From NCBI GenBank assembly GCA_000969725.1, contig JXSR01S002365.1: a DNA stretch of 28,428 nucleotides; one strand, given 5' to 3'. The DNA comes from Ophiothrix spiculata (Eukaryota > Echinodermata > Ophiuroidea > Amphilepidida > Ophiotrichidae). Of this stretch, positions 1 to 13,400 are shown piece by piece; positions within the stretch are counted from its first letter, which is position 1, and each line of letters opens with the position of its first letter. Under the pieces are notes generated by a model, which was not told the DNA's origin, did not search any database, and saw only the letters and a list, made by a program, of their open reading frames with translations. A program made the position numbers and the translations under genes.

Positions 1-1254
1 GAAGAATTATTAACTTCTCTTGTGTAAATAAAAGCTAAATAATCAACCAACCAAAGATTATAATATTCATTGATGTCTTCCAATGTAAACAAAACCATTG
101 AAAATTATAACTATCCACGCTGGTAGACTTGTCAGGTTCAAAGGGTTAATTTGCAATATTTGAATCGTAGGTTTCAATTAATGTATTTTCTGCATTTTTT
201 AATGCTGAAAGCTTACAACATATAGATATGAGTACATCCAATGTCCATATTTATTAGATTTAACAATTAATATTACAATTCACACTGTACTAAAATAATA
301 TCAGTACTACTCAAGGTTGGTATAGTGTTATAAAAACAAAATAGAACTATTTTATGTACAAATCTACATAACAGTATATTGTGTGTTATCAAAAAGTGTT
401 CTGCAATCAGTGTAAAATATGACACAAATTGTATCATGGTTTAGAAAATAATTGTATAAATGGAGAGAATAAAGATTAAGCAATATATGACTTAGTTTCA
501 TACAACATCTTGTTTTGCTTTGTCATTTTATAGAGTTTCCTGGTATTTCCCAATTTTGTGTAAACCATGTAACTGAACAAATATTTAAATTGAAAATGGT
601 TAAAGGCAGCAAGTCCACTCCCTATTTCGGTTATTACCTGGAAATGCGCTTTACTCCGTGCGAGTGAAAGAGCCTATCTGATGTCGGGTACCAAATTTGC
701 AATCAAGTCGGCAAAGTTTGGCAACCACCCATAGTAAATTCTTATGCCATCTTGCTGCCCTTAACAAGATTCTTTCCTTTATTCTATGTACAAATTGTAT
801 AAAAGCACACATTATAATCATTATTATCTTTCTTTGGCTAACAAATGATTGTAAAACCCTAAATACATACATATTTACAGTTTTCTGAATCACACACTTG
901 CAAAACTAAAATACAAAAGTTATATACAATTATTGCACCTTTTAAAGTTGTTCCTATTATATACATCTAAAATCTCTAATCATATGATGTATCAATAAAG
1001 AAAGAGATGCTTCCTTCTTTAATACAGGATACCCACACTGCAAGAAAGTTGGAAGATTTTGATCAACTGTGATAAAGTAATTTAGAGATGTAAGACTCCT
1101 GAAAATTCTGAATGACCCATTTTTTTTAAAACAACAAGTGGTAATAATATACAAGACATAAGGGTCTGGTTATGACATACAAATTGCTATTAAAATTTTG
1201 CTATATGTGTGCTTAGCTGATGCAATAAAATTACAAAATCTTCTCGCCCTCAAT

Positions 1255-1310
1255 AGACATGCCTACCAACAGTTTGACAAAGTACAAACAACACTGTTGG
1301 GCACATGTCT
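1255..1310. repeat. Imperfect hairpin with 8+7 bp stem
   Basis: The arms agacatg / catgtct and ccaacagt / actgttgg pair around a loop of about 20 nt. It lies nearly 3 kb past the stop codon, so whether it is ever transcribed is unknown. Confidence 0.4.
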
Positions 1311-2504
1311 TTGCCAAAATGTTGGGCGAAATTATTTCAACAGAAACATGTGTCCAATTGTTGTGTATACTTAATTGATACAAAATTTTAACTCAACTTT
1401 CTTGCAGTGAATGGAATAGAAGCAATTGTTGTTTTTTTACACCTCCTTCACATACAAGTCTGTTACTTTCCTTCCCAGTAAACTAATGATCACCGACTCC
1501 CAATGCCGGTGATTTAAAAAGTTAGTAGCTTGCACTGCTATTATTGTTTCAAATTAATTTCAGACACAAACTACAAACTGAACGGAACCAATTTACATCC
1601 TAAAGGTAAAGTGACAAGCACAGGACGTTAGGAAGGATGCAACACATTTTCCGATCAGTAATCAAAAGTACTGCAACATCATCGCTTATACCCAGAAAGC
1701 ATTTGTATTTGTCTAAGTACAAGATAATATGACATAGCAGAATTAATGTAAACAATATTGTGAACATGCAGAAACTTTAAGTCCCAAAGCACAAAAAATT
1801 ACAGGCACACTAAAAAACTGTACAGTAGTACTAAGTACTATTAGGTTTTGATAAAAAAAACATGTTTCTATTCAAGTAAAATGGCACTTCTATGCATAAT
1901 AAAATGTTTTTTATGAATGTTAATAATATACAAAAGTTTACACACACATGTTAGCAATAGCTCTCAATTATAATACCAGTTAGCTGTGCAATAATTCCTC
2001 AGACAAAATCGATCATGTACAAGGTGCACATCAGTAATTATCTGGCATATTCTTTTACATGTTAAACAAAGGTCAAATATGGTAATTTCCCGGCCAAATT
2101 AATGAATAGTTCTTGTTCTCACATTCTTTTTCTTCAAGATTATGATGTAACCTTGCATTTGAGGGGAATTTTGATATGGGTTAACCGGTTTGATTTCACG
2201 AAAGCCCATTTTAAAGTGGTGTCTGCTACTTCAACCAAAATTGCACAGTATTTCTAGTTAGCGTGTGTAGAAGATAGCAAAGAAAAAAGTCAGCCAAACC
2301 ATTATAGACTATGGGCATTTTATATGGTCAGATGCTGGGGAAAGATTTAGGACAACATATTTAATCAAAAAACAATGACCAATCTAGGGTCTAATTATAT
2401 TTTTCCCACTCGTTTTTAGAAACTTCGACAGTGGTTGGTTTTCAGCGCTAATTTTAAAACACTTAGTAGAGGGCAACATTTATTTTGTGAAGTGCATCCT
2501 ACAC

Positions 2505-3110
2505 TCCAAAAATGCAGGGTACCGGTAACATCTATATACAACGGAGGCCTGAACCCCGGGGGGGTAACTGATATTTGTGTCCGGGTAACCACCCGAGTTC
2601 CGCAGGTTCCGAAGGTGACCCTATGTGAGACCAAAAATTGGCAAAAATGAGTGAAATGATACCCTATCTGAGACCATAAATCTACCATATCCGTTCGAAT
2701 GGATACCCTATCTGAGACCATACCTGTCAAATGAATACCCTATCTGAGACTTTACGCAATTGTGACAAAATAATAATTGCAAGAAATCATTGGTAAAATG
2801 TAATTGTACACCATTTGAACACTTTTAAGAAGTGTTTCTAGGTATTTGAAACATGTTTTTGGCAAATTAAGGCACCATTGTCATTAATTTAACAATTTTT
2901 TCTAAATTTGATACCATAAAAGACAAATTTGATACCCTATGTGAGACCTTCTGAGTACCAGGTCGATTTTGATACCCTATATTGCAAGTCTCGAGACCTG
3001 TCCAGGTCTCACCTTTTTGGTAACGCGGGTGGTTACCCGGTCAGAATACCCAGTTACCCCCCCGGGGCCTGAACCCTGGATTTTCATTTACATTGTCCAT
3101 GGAATTGTTG
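2505..3110. repeat. Interrupted copy of the 'ttggacaatgtaaac' foldback repeat
   Basis: The sequence either side of the G-run element (atgcagggta before, ggcctgaaccctggatttt and acattgtcca after) lines up with the core of the foldback at 23703-23808. The G-run element therefore inserted into an older copy of that family. The left arm is too decayed to delimit. Confidence 0.5.
2554..3067. mobile_element. G-run TIR element with flanking direct repeats (non-autonomous)
   Basis: The ends are inverted copies of ccccgggggggtaactg. The inverted similarity continues inward through a gggtaaccaccc block, with arms of about 45-70 bp. The direct repeat ggcctgaaccc lies at both borders (2546-2556 and 3066-3076); it overlaps the C/G ends, so the true target duplication may be 8-10 bp. 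The inside holds several copies of a gataccctatctgagacc-like motif at 2659-2750 and 2910-2990. There is no coding capacity. Superfamily is unknown; an 8-bp duplication would fit hAT or P. Confidence 0.75.
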
Positions 3111-3140
3111 CACAATTACAAAAATATTCTGATTCTCCTG

Positions 3141-3272
3141 ATATAAGCTATATTGCAGATCCTGATGCATTGTGGGAATGAATAGGGCTCAAAATTTGCT
3201 GAAATGTGAACCCGTTTCATTCCCACAAAGCATCAGAATCCAATAATCAAAGGATCTGCAATATTGCTTATG
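3141..3272. repeat. Foldback (inverted repeat) about 130 bp
   Basis: The left arm (3142-3182, with attgcagatcctgatgc and gtgggaatgaa) is repeated inverted at 3216-3271 (ttcattcccac, gcatcag, ggatctgcaatat). The right arm has an insertion of about 15 bp. No ORF. Confidence 0.65.
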
Positions 3273-4027
3273 TTGTTTTTTAATTGATCCTTATTATACC
3301 CACTACAAATCATAACCTTATCGTAAAGAAAGAATCAATAAATCGTGTTGTGAAAAAAATAAGTTAACCCTTTAAGCGCCAAATGGTGCAAATTGCACCA
3401 ATCGTATGATTTCGTTAATAGCTACCTTATCGCAACATTTTTGAAATGTCAAGTTGAAATGCACAACCAATCACAAAAACATCCATATTTTTCAAAACTT
3501 TTATTACTGCTCATAAATAAACTTATCAATTCTGCAAGTAGATCATGTATGCAAATAGTAAATCTTAAGACAAATGTGTCATTCAGGGAAACAATCAAAT
3601 TTAACAAAAGGCAGCTATCACTGAAAACACAAAATTGTTGCCATCGGCGCTCTATTAAGATAATTGGTGGTGCTACTTGTCAATTGATTCAGATCTTTAT
3701 GCTTTGAACTTGAATAAAAAGAGACCCAGAAGAATGCCATGACGTTCATTTTTCATCAGCTGCACCATCGGATTTTTGGCAGACTTTACTTAAGGCACGT
3801 ATGCACAGTAGGATTTTGATTTGATTTTGTAGTATACAAAATGTCATACGAAAAGTCATTGCAATTGCGATGAATTCTAGTTTATGAGATTTTTTGAAAC
3901 CATCGCAAAATATAATGTTGGTGAAACAGGCGCAAGATCATATTTATTGATTTTGATGGTAAATTGAATAAAGGGATACTAAACTGACTCAAGTCCATGC
4001 TTCCCAACTGAGGTCAAAGAAAGTATA

Positions 4028-4033
4028 TTTATT
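4028..4033 (-). promoter_or_regulatory. Candidate poly(A) signal AATAAA
   Basis: TTTATT on the plus strand reads AATAAA in the transcript, about 195 nt past the stop codon. A second AATAAA is at 3943-3948. Either could end the anoctamin mRNA; only transcript data can choose. Confidence 0.45.
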
Positions 4034-4227
4034 GTCCTATAATAATGACTATAATTGCCATTCAAATATCAATACTGGGCAGTGATCATCACTTCTTTTT
4101 GATGGGTAAGGCAACGTGGGTCAGTGTTATTTTCCTATATTCAATTGTTGCACAGATAATTATTAAGTGATTGAAAGACAGGTGGCATATAGTTCACTAT
4201 ACTTTGCCTTAACATTATCACCCAACT

Positions 4228-4486
4228 TTATACATTGCTGTACGTAGATGGGTATGCAGGATCATTATACATCGGCTGCGATTCAGAATGTGCATCACTG
4301 CCACTGAATATATTAAACCCATACGGCGGTGGTTGCTGAGAATTAGTCGATACTGAATACACTGGTTCCGGGAATGGTTCCTCGTTGGGGATATCTGGAT
4401 CAGACGTAGTCTTCTTTTTCTTCTTGCGTTTCTTGGGTTTAGGGGGACTATCAAGGTATGTGTTGCCATACTTGTCGTATGTTAGC
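4228..4486 (-). CDS. Anoctamin terminal exon 14: polybasic tail, PPPY and PDZ-like end
   Basis: It encodes residues 593-677 and the stop TAA. It starts [16 protein letters not shown], runs into a nine-residue basic block (KKRKKKKK region), then a Tyr/Pro/Ser-rich stretch with PPPY at 644-647, and ends TYSNV. The acceptor is ctaattgtattccag|G with a pyrimidine-rich tract ahead (phase 2). The 5.1-kb intron before it is the largest in the window. No family domain is expected this far down the tail; the assignment rests on frame, splice sites and the absence of an earlier stop. Confidence 0.85.
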
Positions 4487-7400
4487 CTGGAATACAATTA
4501 GAAGGAGAATTGTTTATAAATAATGATTTAAAAAATAGAACAATGAAAAAGAGGACAACCTAGCAGACTTTGGATCAAATTGTTCTGAAAGCTATTTCTA
4601 TGGGTAATGCAACCATTAAGTTCTGGCTCTAAGTAGGATTTCAGTTAGTATATAGTTTAATGGCTACTTTATAAAATACTACCATAGGAGGCTTTTAAGC
4701 ATACAACAACAATCAAGGTGGATAGGCCCTGTGTAGACTACATCTTAAATAGGCAGGGGATTTCAGAAATGCAAGCGAATTCAAATATGACTGACAGCTC
4801 ATCCCAAACCAGCCGTAAATGCAGCCTCTTTGTCATTTCACTTTTTAAAATATTTGCAAAAACTCGGTTCTACACCTCGGTGAACTTCAACTGGTTTGCA
4901 GACGTCAAGTTATGGTCCGTCAAAGGTTGTCAGGGAGTAAAAGGTGAAACTGAGATACACATGTTCAGAGATCAGTAAGCAATATATTTCTGTTGATTGT
5001 CCCCAGAACATGCAGATATATTCCACATTTCCAATCATTTTCAGTGGTGTGAGAGGCCAGTTAACAAAAACGAGGAAAAGTGTGTAAATTTGGGATAAAA
5101 GGTCAACACTGGGCTGAAAATGAATGAAAAAGCTAAAATTTTAGCACATGAACATTTTCAAAAATGAGGAAATCAGCTGAAAAGAGGAACTCTCACACCC
5201 CTACATTTTCTTTAAATGAAACTTTGCAGGTGTTTTTAAGTAAGCATAAGGATTGCAAATCAGCTAAAAAATAATTTCTGCAAATTACGACCTTGGCATG
5301 TATTTTCACCTGTAGCGCAAAATGAAGTTTGCTGCAATTACGGCTGTTCATTGTTCATTTTATTTTCCATAAAACATCCAAAACAAACAAATATTTGGCT
5401 GAATAGAGATGAACAAACACAAATATGATAAAAGGGCCTGCAACTAGGTTCTGTAAAAGCTTAAATGAACAAAATACATGGATATATCTAGTGGTGACTT
5501 TTAGAAAAACACAATCTTGTATTTTCAAACAATTTAATGAAAAGTACACAATTTAATTTGTAAAAAGTATCTATATTTTGTAAAAGCTTTTTCCACCAAA
5601 GAACAAAACCCAAATTGATAAATTGTCATTTATTTCCTTCCAATTCTTGAGTGTTGGGGTAACCATAAGAATTGCATGCAGGTAGCAAAAGGAAAGGTAA
5701 AAAAGCAATAGCCGTTAGTATTCCAATGCCATATACTCTATTTTAAAACCTATTCAGAGCTCATCGATTTGCAACATCAGTTTTAATATCATTCATTGCT
5801 AATCTAAAACTAATTGATCTACACACGTATAACAGACATCTACGGTTACAGACCATTTAAAGCCTCTGATCTATTAACCACGTCGTATCAAAAAGCACCG
5901 CATGCAATCATGGCAAAAGTTTGATGTCAAATCAATATGATCATGGTGGGTATTCCGATCTTGGTCTTCTTCCCCTTTCAAAAACCAAATTGGAGATTAT
6001 GATGTCAAAAGAAACCTCATATTTCCATGCCCATTTTTCAATTCCTACTATGCTTTGTTAAAGAGATATGGTCAAAACTATATTGAATTACTGGAGAATT
6101 TAGTTTACCAAAATAAATATCAAATAGTTTTCTATGGGGCACTCTGAGAAACACCTTTGCATGTAACATAAATTTGGCTCAAGGTATGTAAATTGAACTT
6201 CACAACTACTATTATTATGTAGGTGATGACCATTTATTTCAATATGGGTAAAGTATAATGTTAAAGCTCATCTCGAAAAGAGGGACTTTGCGACAGAACA
6301 CTTTTCAAGAAACTGGTGAAAATAGACAACAAAATATAAAGAAAATGAGAATTTCCAACAGATTTTTTTGTAGCAAAATGTGTTGCCTTGATCAATTTCA
6401 ACAAGTGAAGGTGTCATTTTAAAGCTTAGAAAATGCTGTAACAGATGAAGCGATAAAATCAAAATTGATTTTCATCTGCAAAGTACCCCTTTTGGGGTGA
6501 GCTATCAATATGTTAAATTTGTCAGAAGATCGGAATACCTACCTTTAACTCAATGTTGAAATTGATTGATTCTAATACAACACTGGGCAATCAAGCATAT
6601 AATGATACTTAATTCAATAGCAATTAGGCCACAATTTTTGCCTCCAGCCGCCACAGCTTTGATTTTCAAAGACGTCTCCCGTATGCTTGAGTATGCACCT
6701 CTACAATAATATTCATTACATGTTTTGTAATTTGTGGCCCAATTTTGCTCTGGTGTGTAAGCTACTAGCTAAATCTGTTAATGATTCATGGTAATTTTAT
6801 GTTATAATTCTAGGAAAACTCACTCAATGTTAATCGAAGCCAGGTTATTGCAGATAAGTTCAACATATCAAGCTGAGTTTACACATCAAAGTTAGAACAA
6901 CAAAAATAGAGAAAAACCGTTAAAAGAGGAATAGGCTTAAAGAGAATGTGTTAGTTTGGAAAAGAAATTGTACATCTATTAAATTTGATACTGATATATT
7001 ATTCTAAACTCCCACACAGCATTCAACAATATCAACCTTATCAAACCACCACTTTTCGAGAATTCCTGAAGCAGAATTAACACTAGCAGGACAAAACTTG
7101 CATGCTAATGAGCTTGTAAGTGATTGGTTAAATGAAAGTCCATGTGATCTGATGTTCTGGAGATTTCCAAATGGATTTTGCCTATTGTGGCTACTCAGTG
7201 ATGCTATGACAAAAGGATCACTGTTGCCAGTTTATTTGCACAATTGTTTCAGTACTTCATTGTTTAAAACTGGTTTCAGGCTTTCATGTCAGTATGTTCA
7301 AGCAGCTGCATTGTGAGATAAGTCGATCACTGCAATCCACATTATTAACATGCTGAGCTCATATGCATATAAAGGCTCTGTCACACATCACTATATAGAG

Positions 7401-10400
7401 AAAAACGCACACTGGCTAAGATACTCCATCCCACTACTGTTTTGGGTCATACATAGTTGTTCATCATGTGTCAGTTACAAGTACGTTCAGTACGTTATCC
7501 ATACGGTTTGTCCCTTTATCCATACGTTGATGGTCCGTTTGGCACACGTTTAGTATATGAAACTTTTGTACGTTATTCATACATTTGGGCTCTATACGTT
7601 GATGTGTGACAGAGCCTTAATTGTCATGCGTTATCAGTCCTGGCTGTCATAAAAAGCTCAATTCATTTTGAGTGTTTTTTACTTGTCCTTGCAACCAAAG
7701 AAACAAGATTGCCAGTATCAGCTTAATTGTTTTGCTTGTTGTACACATTGCCTTCAAACGTCAAATGCGATAACCACGACTGAATCTGATGCTCTAAACT
7801 AACATTATAATTGGCTGCAATGACAAATATTCAAGAGAAAATGGTTCTATAGTGAAATGAGAAATAGAAAAGTGAAAAAGAAAGGCAAACTGAAGCAGTG
7901 AGTTGGTCAATGATATGATGAATGGAATGTTTGTGATAACCCAAAACTGCACCAAGCAAGCGTGATGAGAGTTCATGGTCTATTCTACCTTAATCAGCAG
8001 ATTCTAATTATGAAGCTAATGCGCCACGTAATGAACATCAAAATACGGACAGGGCCTCGGGGATTTCTTGGGATGATGATGGTCTCATGTTCCTACCGAA
8101 AGATAAGTAAAACCTCTATGATCACTGCTTGTGAATGAGAATCAAATACTAGATGTGTATTATGATGATTAAATTATGATATGTCTTGGAGATTTCTTCG
8201 GATGATGATAGTCTCATGATTTTGACAAATTAATTGTTTTTGATTGAGAGCTTGATATGAGAGGCAGATATACTTAATGAACCCAAAATACTGATATGGT
8301 CTTTTAAATTCTTCTAAAAAATAGTTTCTAGATGAGAAACATGTTCTTTATCTATAATATAACAACTACAAATTCTTGGAAGTATGAACCAATTCAGTAA
8401 ATAGAATAAATATCAAAATATAGATATAGCCCATTTAATCAATTTTTTTTATGAAGATCTCATGTTTCTACAAGACAAAAGATAAGGTTTTGCTTTTAAG
8501 ATGATAATTTGTGTTGGTATATTGAAATTTTGCTTAGTTAATGAGAAAATCCATGTAAATAGAGATATTAAATGAATTGCTTATCATAATTATATCAAAG
8601 GTTTTGGTTAGTTGTAAAAACACCTGAATTATACAAGCAACACATTAACAATGGTATGACAAAAGCGTCAGTGTTAAAGATGATAAGCCACGTAGCAGAC
8701 CAAGACTGAGCTGAGTTAATGGTTTAACAATGCTTGAAGAAGTAAATTGTCTCTGATTTAGGTCTTGTGAGGATTTAGAAGGAAGCTATTCAAATGAGAG
8801 GTTTTCTAAACAAGGCACAATAAAAAGTAAAATGTTTTAAAATAAATTGGATTCAATATTAATTTCTTACATTCGTTTAAGAGTTAGTACAATTCAGGAC
8901 TAAATTCCATGAATAATAATTACATTCAATTAGGGAATAAAAACTAAAAACCAACAATCCACCGAGTAATTGTATTTTGCAGAATGGAATATTTTCAATT
9001 AAACATTTGGAAATCGAGTGGTTTTACTTTAAAAATCTTTAAGGAAATGTGGTACCACCAATGTGTTAAGAATTGACTAAAAAATAAAAGATAAAATTTA
9101 ACAAATCATAAATAACTGAAACAAGTGTTTCAGGATGTAATTCCTAAAAGTATGACAAGATCAATCAATATGGATTTATTTTAAATTAAATGATCAATAT
9201 TTCTAGTTCCTTTGAACATACTTGGCAGCTATAAAAGTGGGAAAAGTAGATTAATAAAATGCTGAGCAGTCAACACTGCAGAACAGAGTGACCAAGCTTC
9301 CTGATAGGAAGTGAAATATTTCTAGTGAGTACCATCTTTAAATTATTGGATCTGTAGTCAGAAACTATTTATTATTATGAAATGATGAGCATTTTGGGGA
9401 TATATATAATAATATAGTTTCAATATGAAAACTGATAAAACTGGCACTAAAGATGCATGCACTATGTACTAATTTGCACCAGTATAAGATATACGGTAAT
9501 ATAAATGGTAATTATATTTAAAGACAAGCATGTGCAGGCAGTTAAATAATGCAAAAAGCAGATAACAATGCACACATGGTTTAATTGCTATAATGAAGGT
9601 GGAATGTGGCATACTTAGGAATATCGGATTCCGACCCAGCTGCCTTGTCAGGACTCCCTTCAGCCTCTCCAAGGAGAGATCTTGGAGTAAGATCCTGAGA
9701 TGGTTTTTCCTCCTTTACAGGGTATAGGTTTTGAGCGTGACCTGTGCCATAATTCATAGAATCTGCCAGATTGTCATCATCATCTTCATCTGGTGGAGTT
9801 TTGTTGTCAAGGTTAGATTGGATTAGGAAGTAGTTAAAGCCTTGTATAGGCGATTTGATAGATCTAATTGGTGAAGCCACTTCCTTACGTGATAACGGCT
9901 CCTCGTTCTCCGCATTGTCAATTGCTTGGGCTACTTGGTATTTTTCCTGAATGAACAAGAGAAAAATCACAAATGTTTTGAATCACATCTCTTTATCTAT
10001 ATATAAAGGATTAATCAGATTTATTGGGGAGATAACAGACTTTGTATACTGGCCCATATGTAATGGTGGCGTAAGCCATGGAGCTCAAATTTAGGGTATT
10101 CGGGTCCACCTGGTTCCCGCCAAAATCATCTCCCGAGATTCAATAGTGCGTAGAGACAAACCGCGCAAATAATACTTTACGCGAATGATACGTCAACCTG
10201 TGTGCGTGTTTTCAATATTTACATATTATGACAAGATACGATGCAGCATCAGCAAACACCAAAATACCCCAAATTTGGTCTCCATGCCAAAATAAAAATG
10301 GCGACGAGTCTGGTATCTCCCCTGTAAATCTATGGGTTTAACCCTTAAGCTGCGATCATATACAAGTATACGGAACACTGTATTCGCTATATGCTACTCG

Positions 10401-13400
10401 ATGGCACAGCGAGCTATACTTTTTTTGAATAGTGCAGCACTCCTATGTGACCCGGTAGCATCAAAGTCAGGGGTTCGATTGAATCTATACACATGCTCGA
10501 ATAAAATCGTGCACCATATACCCAAAAAAGTATAGCTCTATGTGACCATATGGAATTTTAAGTATCTAGCCTTCTGAATCTCCTCAGAAAGAGAGGGGTG
10601 AAAAAAGTATCATTAGTAGGCCACCACTGAGTCGCTGCCCGAGCAGTGATTTCATTACCACATGTAAACCCCATTCAGACTTAGCACATTTTCAACAATG
10701 AGATTTAGTGAGATTTGTATCAGTTAGGGTTATTTTCAACAATGAGATTTAGTGAGATTTGGATCAGTTAGGGTTATAGCACCATAAATGATCTGAACAA
10801 ATTTTGCTTTAGAATAGAGGAAATTAGCTTACACCCTCTTTTATGAATATATTTAACTAGCTTTATAATAATAATAATAATAATAATCTGGTTTTTGTAA
10901 AGCGAGTTTCCTTCAAGATCAAACCGCTCATGTTTTCGCTGCAGGTAGATCGTCACAATCACTTCACTTCATTTAGGCATTTGGCTTTCTTTATCCAAAA
11001 GCAGTAAAATTGCTGAGGTCTTGCCTTTTGTTAATTACTATCCAATCCACTACAACTTACAAGGGACAGGGTTTGGTGCTTTTGTATAAAATACCATGAT
11101 ACTCTACTATTAGTTAATCATTTTGAAATGATTAAATACCATCTAGTGGTGTGCCCTCTGATATATCTTGGACATTTTTCCCTGGATACGGACTTGTATT
11201 AATCTATAAATAACTCACCCTTCTCATAGCTAACATGATTTCTTTAGGCGTGTCAGGAATAACGGCTGCAATAAAAATCTTCACTGAAAACACAATGTGC
11301 TGAAAACAGAAAAAAAAACTTGGTGAAATTAGTGACAGCTGCACATTTATGTTGTTTAAAATGTCGTGAAATTAAAATAATTTATTGAACACCCAGTCTG
11401 CACACAATGTGTGCTTCAGATAACAAATGGCCTCAACATATTATACTGGTGTGTGCTGATTACTTCAGCACAAGTAGCTTCATTCCACACCAAACATCAT
11501 TTCAGGGGAGCTGAACCTTAATCAGCCCAGATGTAAACCATCGCAACCCACATCAGCTGTTAAATTTCGTATGAATTTCCATGAAACACTTAGCAGTTAG
11601 TTCCTTGTTTTTGGGAAGTTCAAGCACACTCAAATTTTGACACTGGCGAGTTAAAACTCAGGAACCGGCACAGAACCGGCAGACAACCACTGGTTGAGTT
11701 TGAAGTGCTTCCTTAAACATTATGACTGTTGCATTCAACTTATCATATTGAGTTTACCTCAAAGCCAATGATGATCCAGAGTTTTTCTGTTAATGGTTTA
11801 GTCCTACCCCACTGAGCTGTAAATGCTATCATGAATGCGTTGGTCACTACACCAGCAAAATTGATGAAATCCATGATGTAAAACCACATGCCTGAAAAAG
11901 GGAGAGAAAAGTGCTGATGAAACAGTCCTTATTATGTAAATAATGAATGTTATATTGTTATGTTTGATACTAATGCTTGCCAAATCCAGTAAAAAACTCA
12001 TGGCGCTTAAGCGTTCGCCTTTACGATGAAAGGCATGATCACAAGTGATTCACTAAACTGGTTTTCCCAAGAAGTTTGTTGTTGTTGCTCCTTGGGGATC
12101 TCCTCAGTAATATTTAAATTAAAAGTAATAACTCGTACATGCTGTACAGATTAGTGATCAGGCATAAGAAGAAATCTTATTTCCAATCAGATGACAAGAA
12201 TCTATATATCTGGTATATAAAACAAATACTGACTGCATTTTCTTAAGGGCATGTTTAAAATCATTTTCCTATGGTTATCATTAAGCCAAGACTATGTTCA
12301 AAGCAAATTTAACCATGCCTCTCAAAGTACTATAAAACAATTTAATTTTGCAACAGATTTAATTTTATAAAGATTTGCAAGGAGATAAAATTTGTGAAAT
12401 TCCTTGCGAAATTTATATTCAACATTGAAGCTAACAGTAAATTTTCTGGAATCTTAAATTTAAATCCCTTCCAAATTGCTTGTTCTAAATTTGCAAATAA
12501 AAGGTCCCGCAAAATAAATCCCTTTACAGTACTCACAATTTGTATATACTACATGAGTAAAGAGTTTTAAGTTATATACAGCACGTGGAACCTTGTTAAC
12601 ACAAAATCACTGGGGCCAAAGAGTTTAGTTTGGGTTATCAGGATTTTGTGCTATCCAACTGATTTCACATAGGAAATACTTGCGACCCAACAAATATTTT
12701 GTGTTATCAGGGTTTTTGTGTTAACAGATTTTATGTTAACGAGGTTCCACTGTACTACTTACCAATATTAGCTGATATGAGCGAGATAGGTCTCTGGTTG
12801 AACCACAACAATCTACTGGCATCGATGCGTATGTCAATAAGTAAAACCGCCAAGGCTATTAGAGGAGCAACGGGATTGGCACATGAAAATAGCTGAAAAT
12901 AATCAGATACAGAATACATTTGTGAAGATTTTGATTCATCCAGACAGCTAAATATTTAGTAAATATTTAAATCTGGTCATCTGGACATTTACTTTCATGA
13001 GCCGCAACCAAGCTTTTTCTTAAGCGGGCACCAGGCGATTTTTTCCCTATGGTTCCCGACTTTTGGCACCTGGTGGGACAGAAAAAATGAGACCCAGACG
13101 ATTGTATTTTCCCCTACTACAGCGCCTGGGTCTTGCCATGTACAATTTTTTTGTCTCTAGTATGAGTCCATATTTATGAAGAACATGATTGGAAACAGAA
13201 GTATTTTTGGAAAAACACAGAGACAATGAAGTGTTAGGAGAACTGCACAGAGGAGGTCATATCATCACTTTTCAGGTAGTAAATAATGAGCACAAACTTC
13301 CTCTATTTACAGCAGTCTTGGACCCTGACAACATTTGGTGGAGTCAGTTTGTCATCTAGATTCCTACCCACAAGCTTCTGAAAATATACAGGTGCTTATT

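Larger units (their letters stand above)
1..4227. other. 3' UTR and flank of the anoctamin gene; no gene seen
   Basis: This is AT-rich sequence with no convincing coding exon on either strand. It holds the presumed 3' UTR (minus strand, right part), a short hairpin at 1255-1310, a G-run inverted-repeat element at 2554-3067 inside an older repeat, and a foldback at 3141-3272. Apart from the hairpin, I found nothing specific in 1-2500. The short ORFs here have no recognisable motifs. Confidence 0.6.
4487..9614. other. Intron 13 of the anoctamin gene (5.1 kb)
   Basis: This is noncoding sequence between exons 13 and 14. It contains two MITEs (6265-6503 and 7373-7617) and a decayed repeat series at 8055-8480. 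A weak inverted pair, ggtgtgagag at 5045 and ctctcacacc at 5194, may be another old element. I recognise nothing in the remainder. Confidence 0.75.
9947..11218. other. Intron 12 of the anoctamin gene
   Basis: Noncoding. It holds a foldback element (10026-10322), an inverted pair gagctatactttttt / aaaaaagtatagctc at 10409-10542, a 44-bp tandem duplication and an (ATT)n-type run at 10865-10888. Confidence 0.75.

Noticed and set aside
697-1154. Three ORFs of 63-80 codons
   Set aside because: AT-rich, low complexity, overlapping on opposite strands, no recognisable motif or splice context.
3366-3400. TTAACCCTTT start suggesting a piggyBac-like end, with ggtgcaaattgcacc palindrome
   Set aside because: I found no matching inverted end with TTAA at a sensible distance; aaagggttaa near 136-145 is over 3 kb away and its neighbours do not match.
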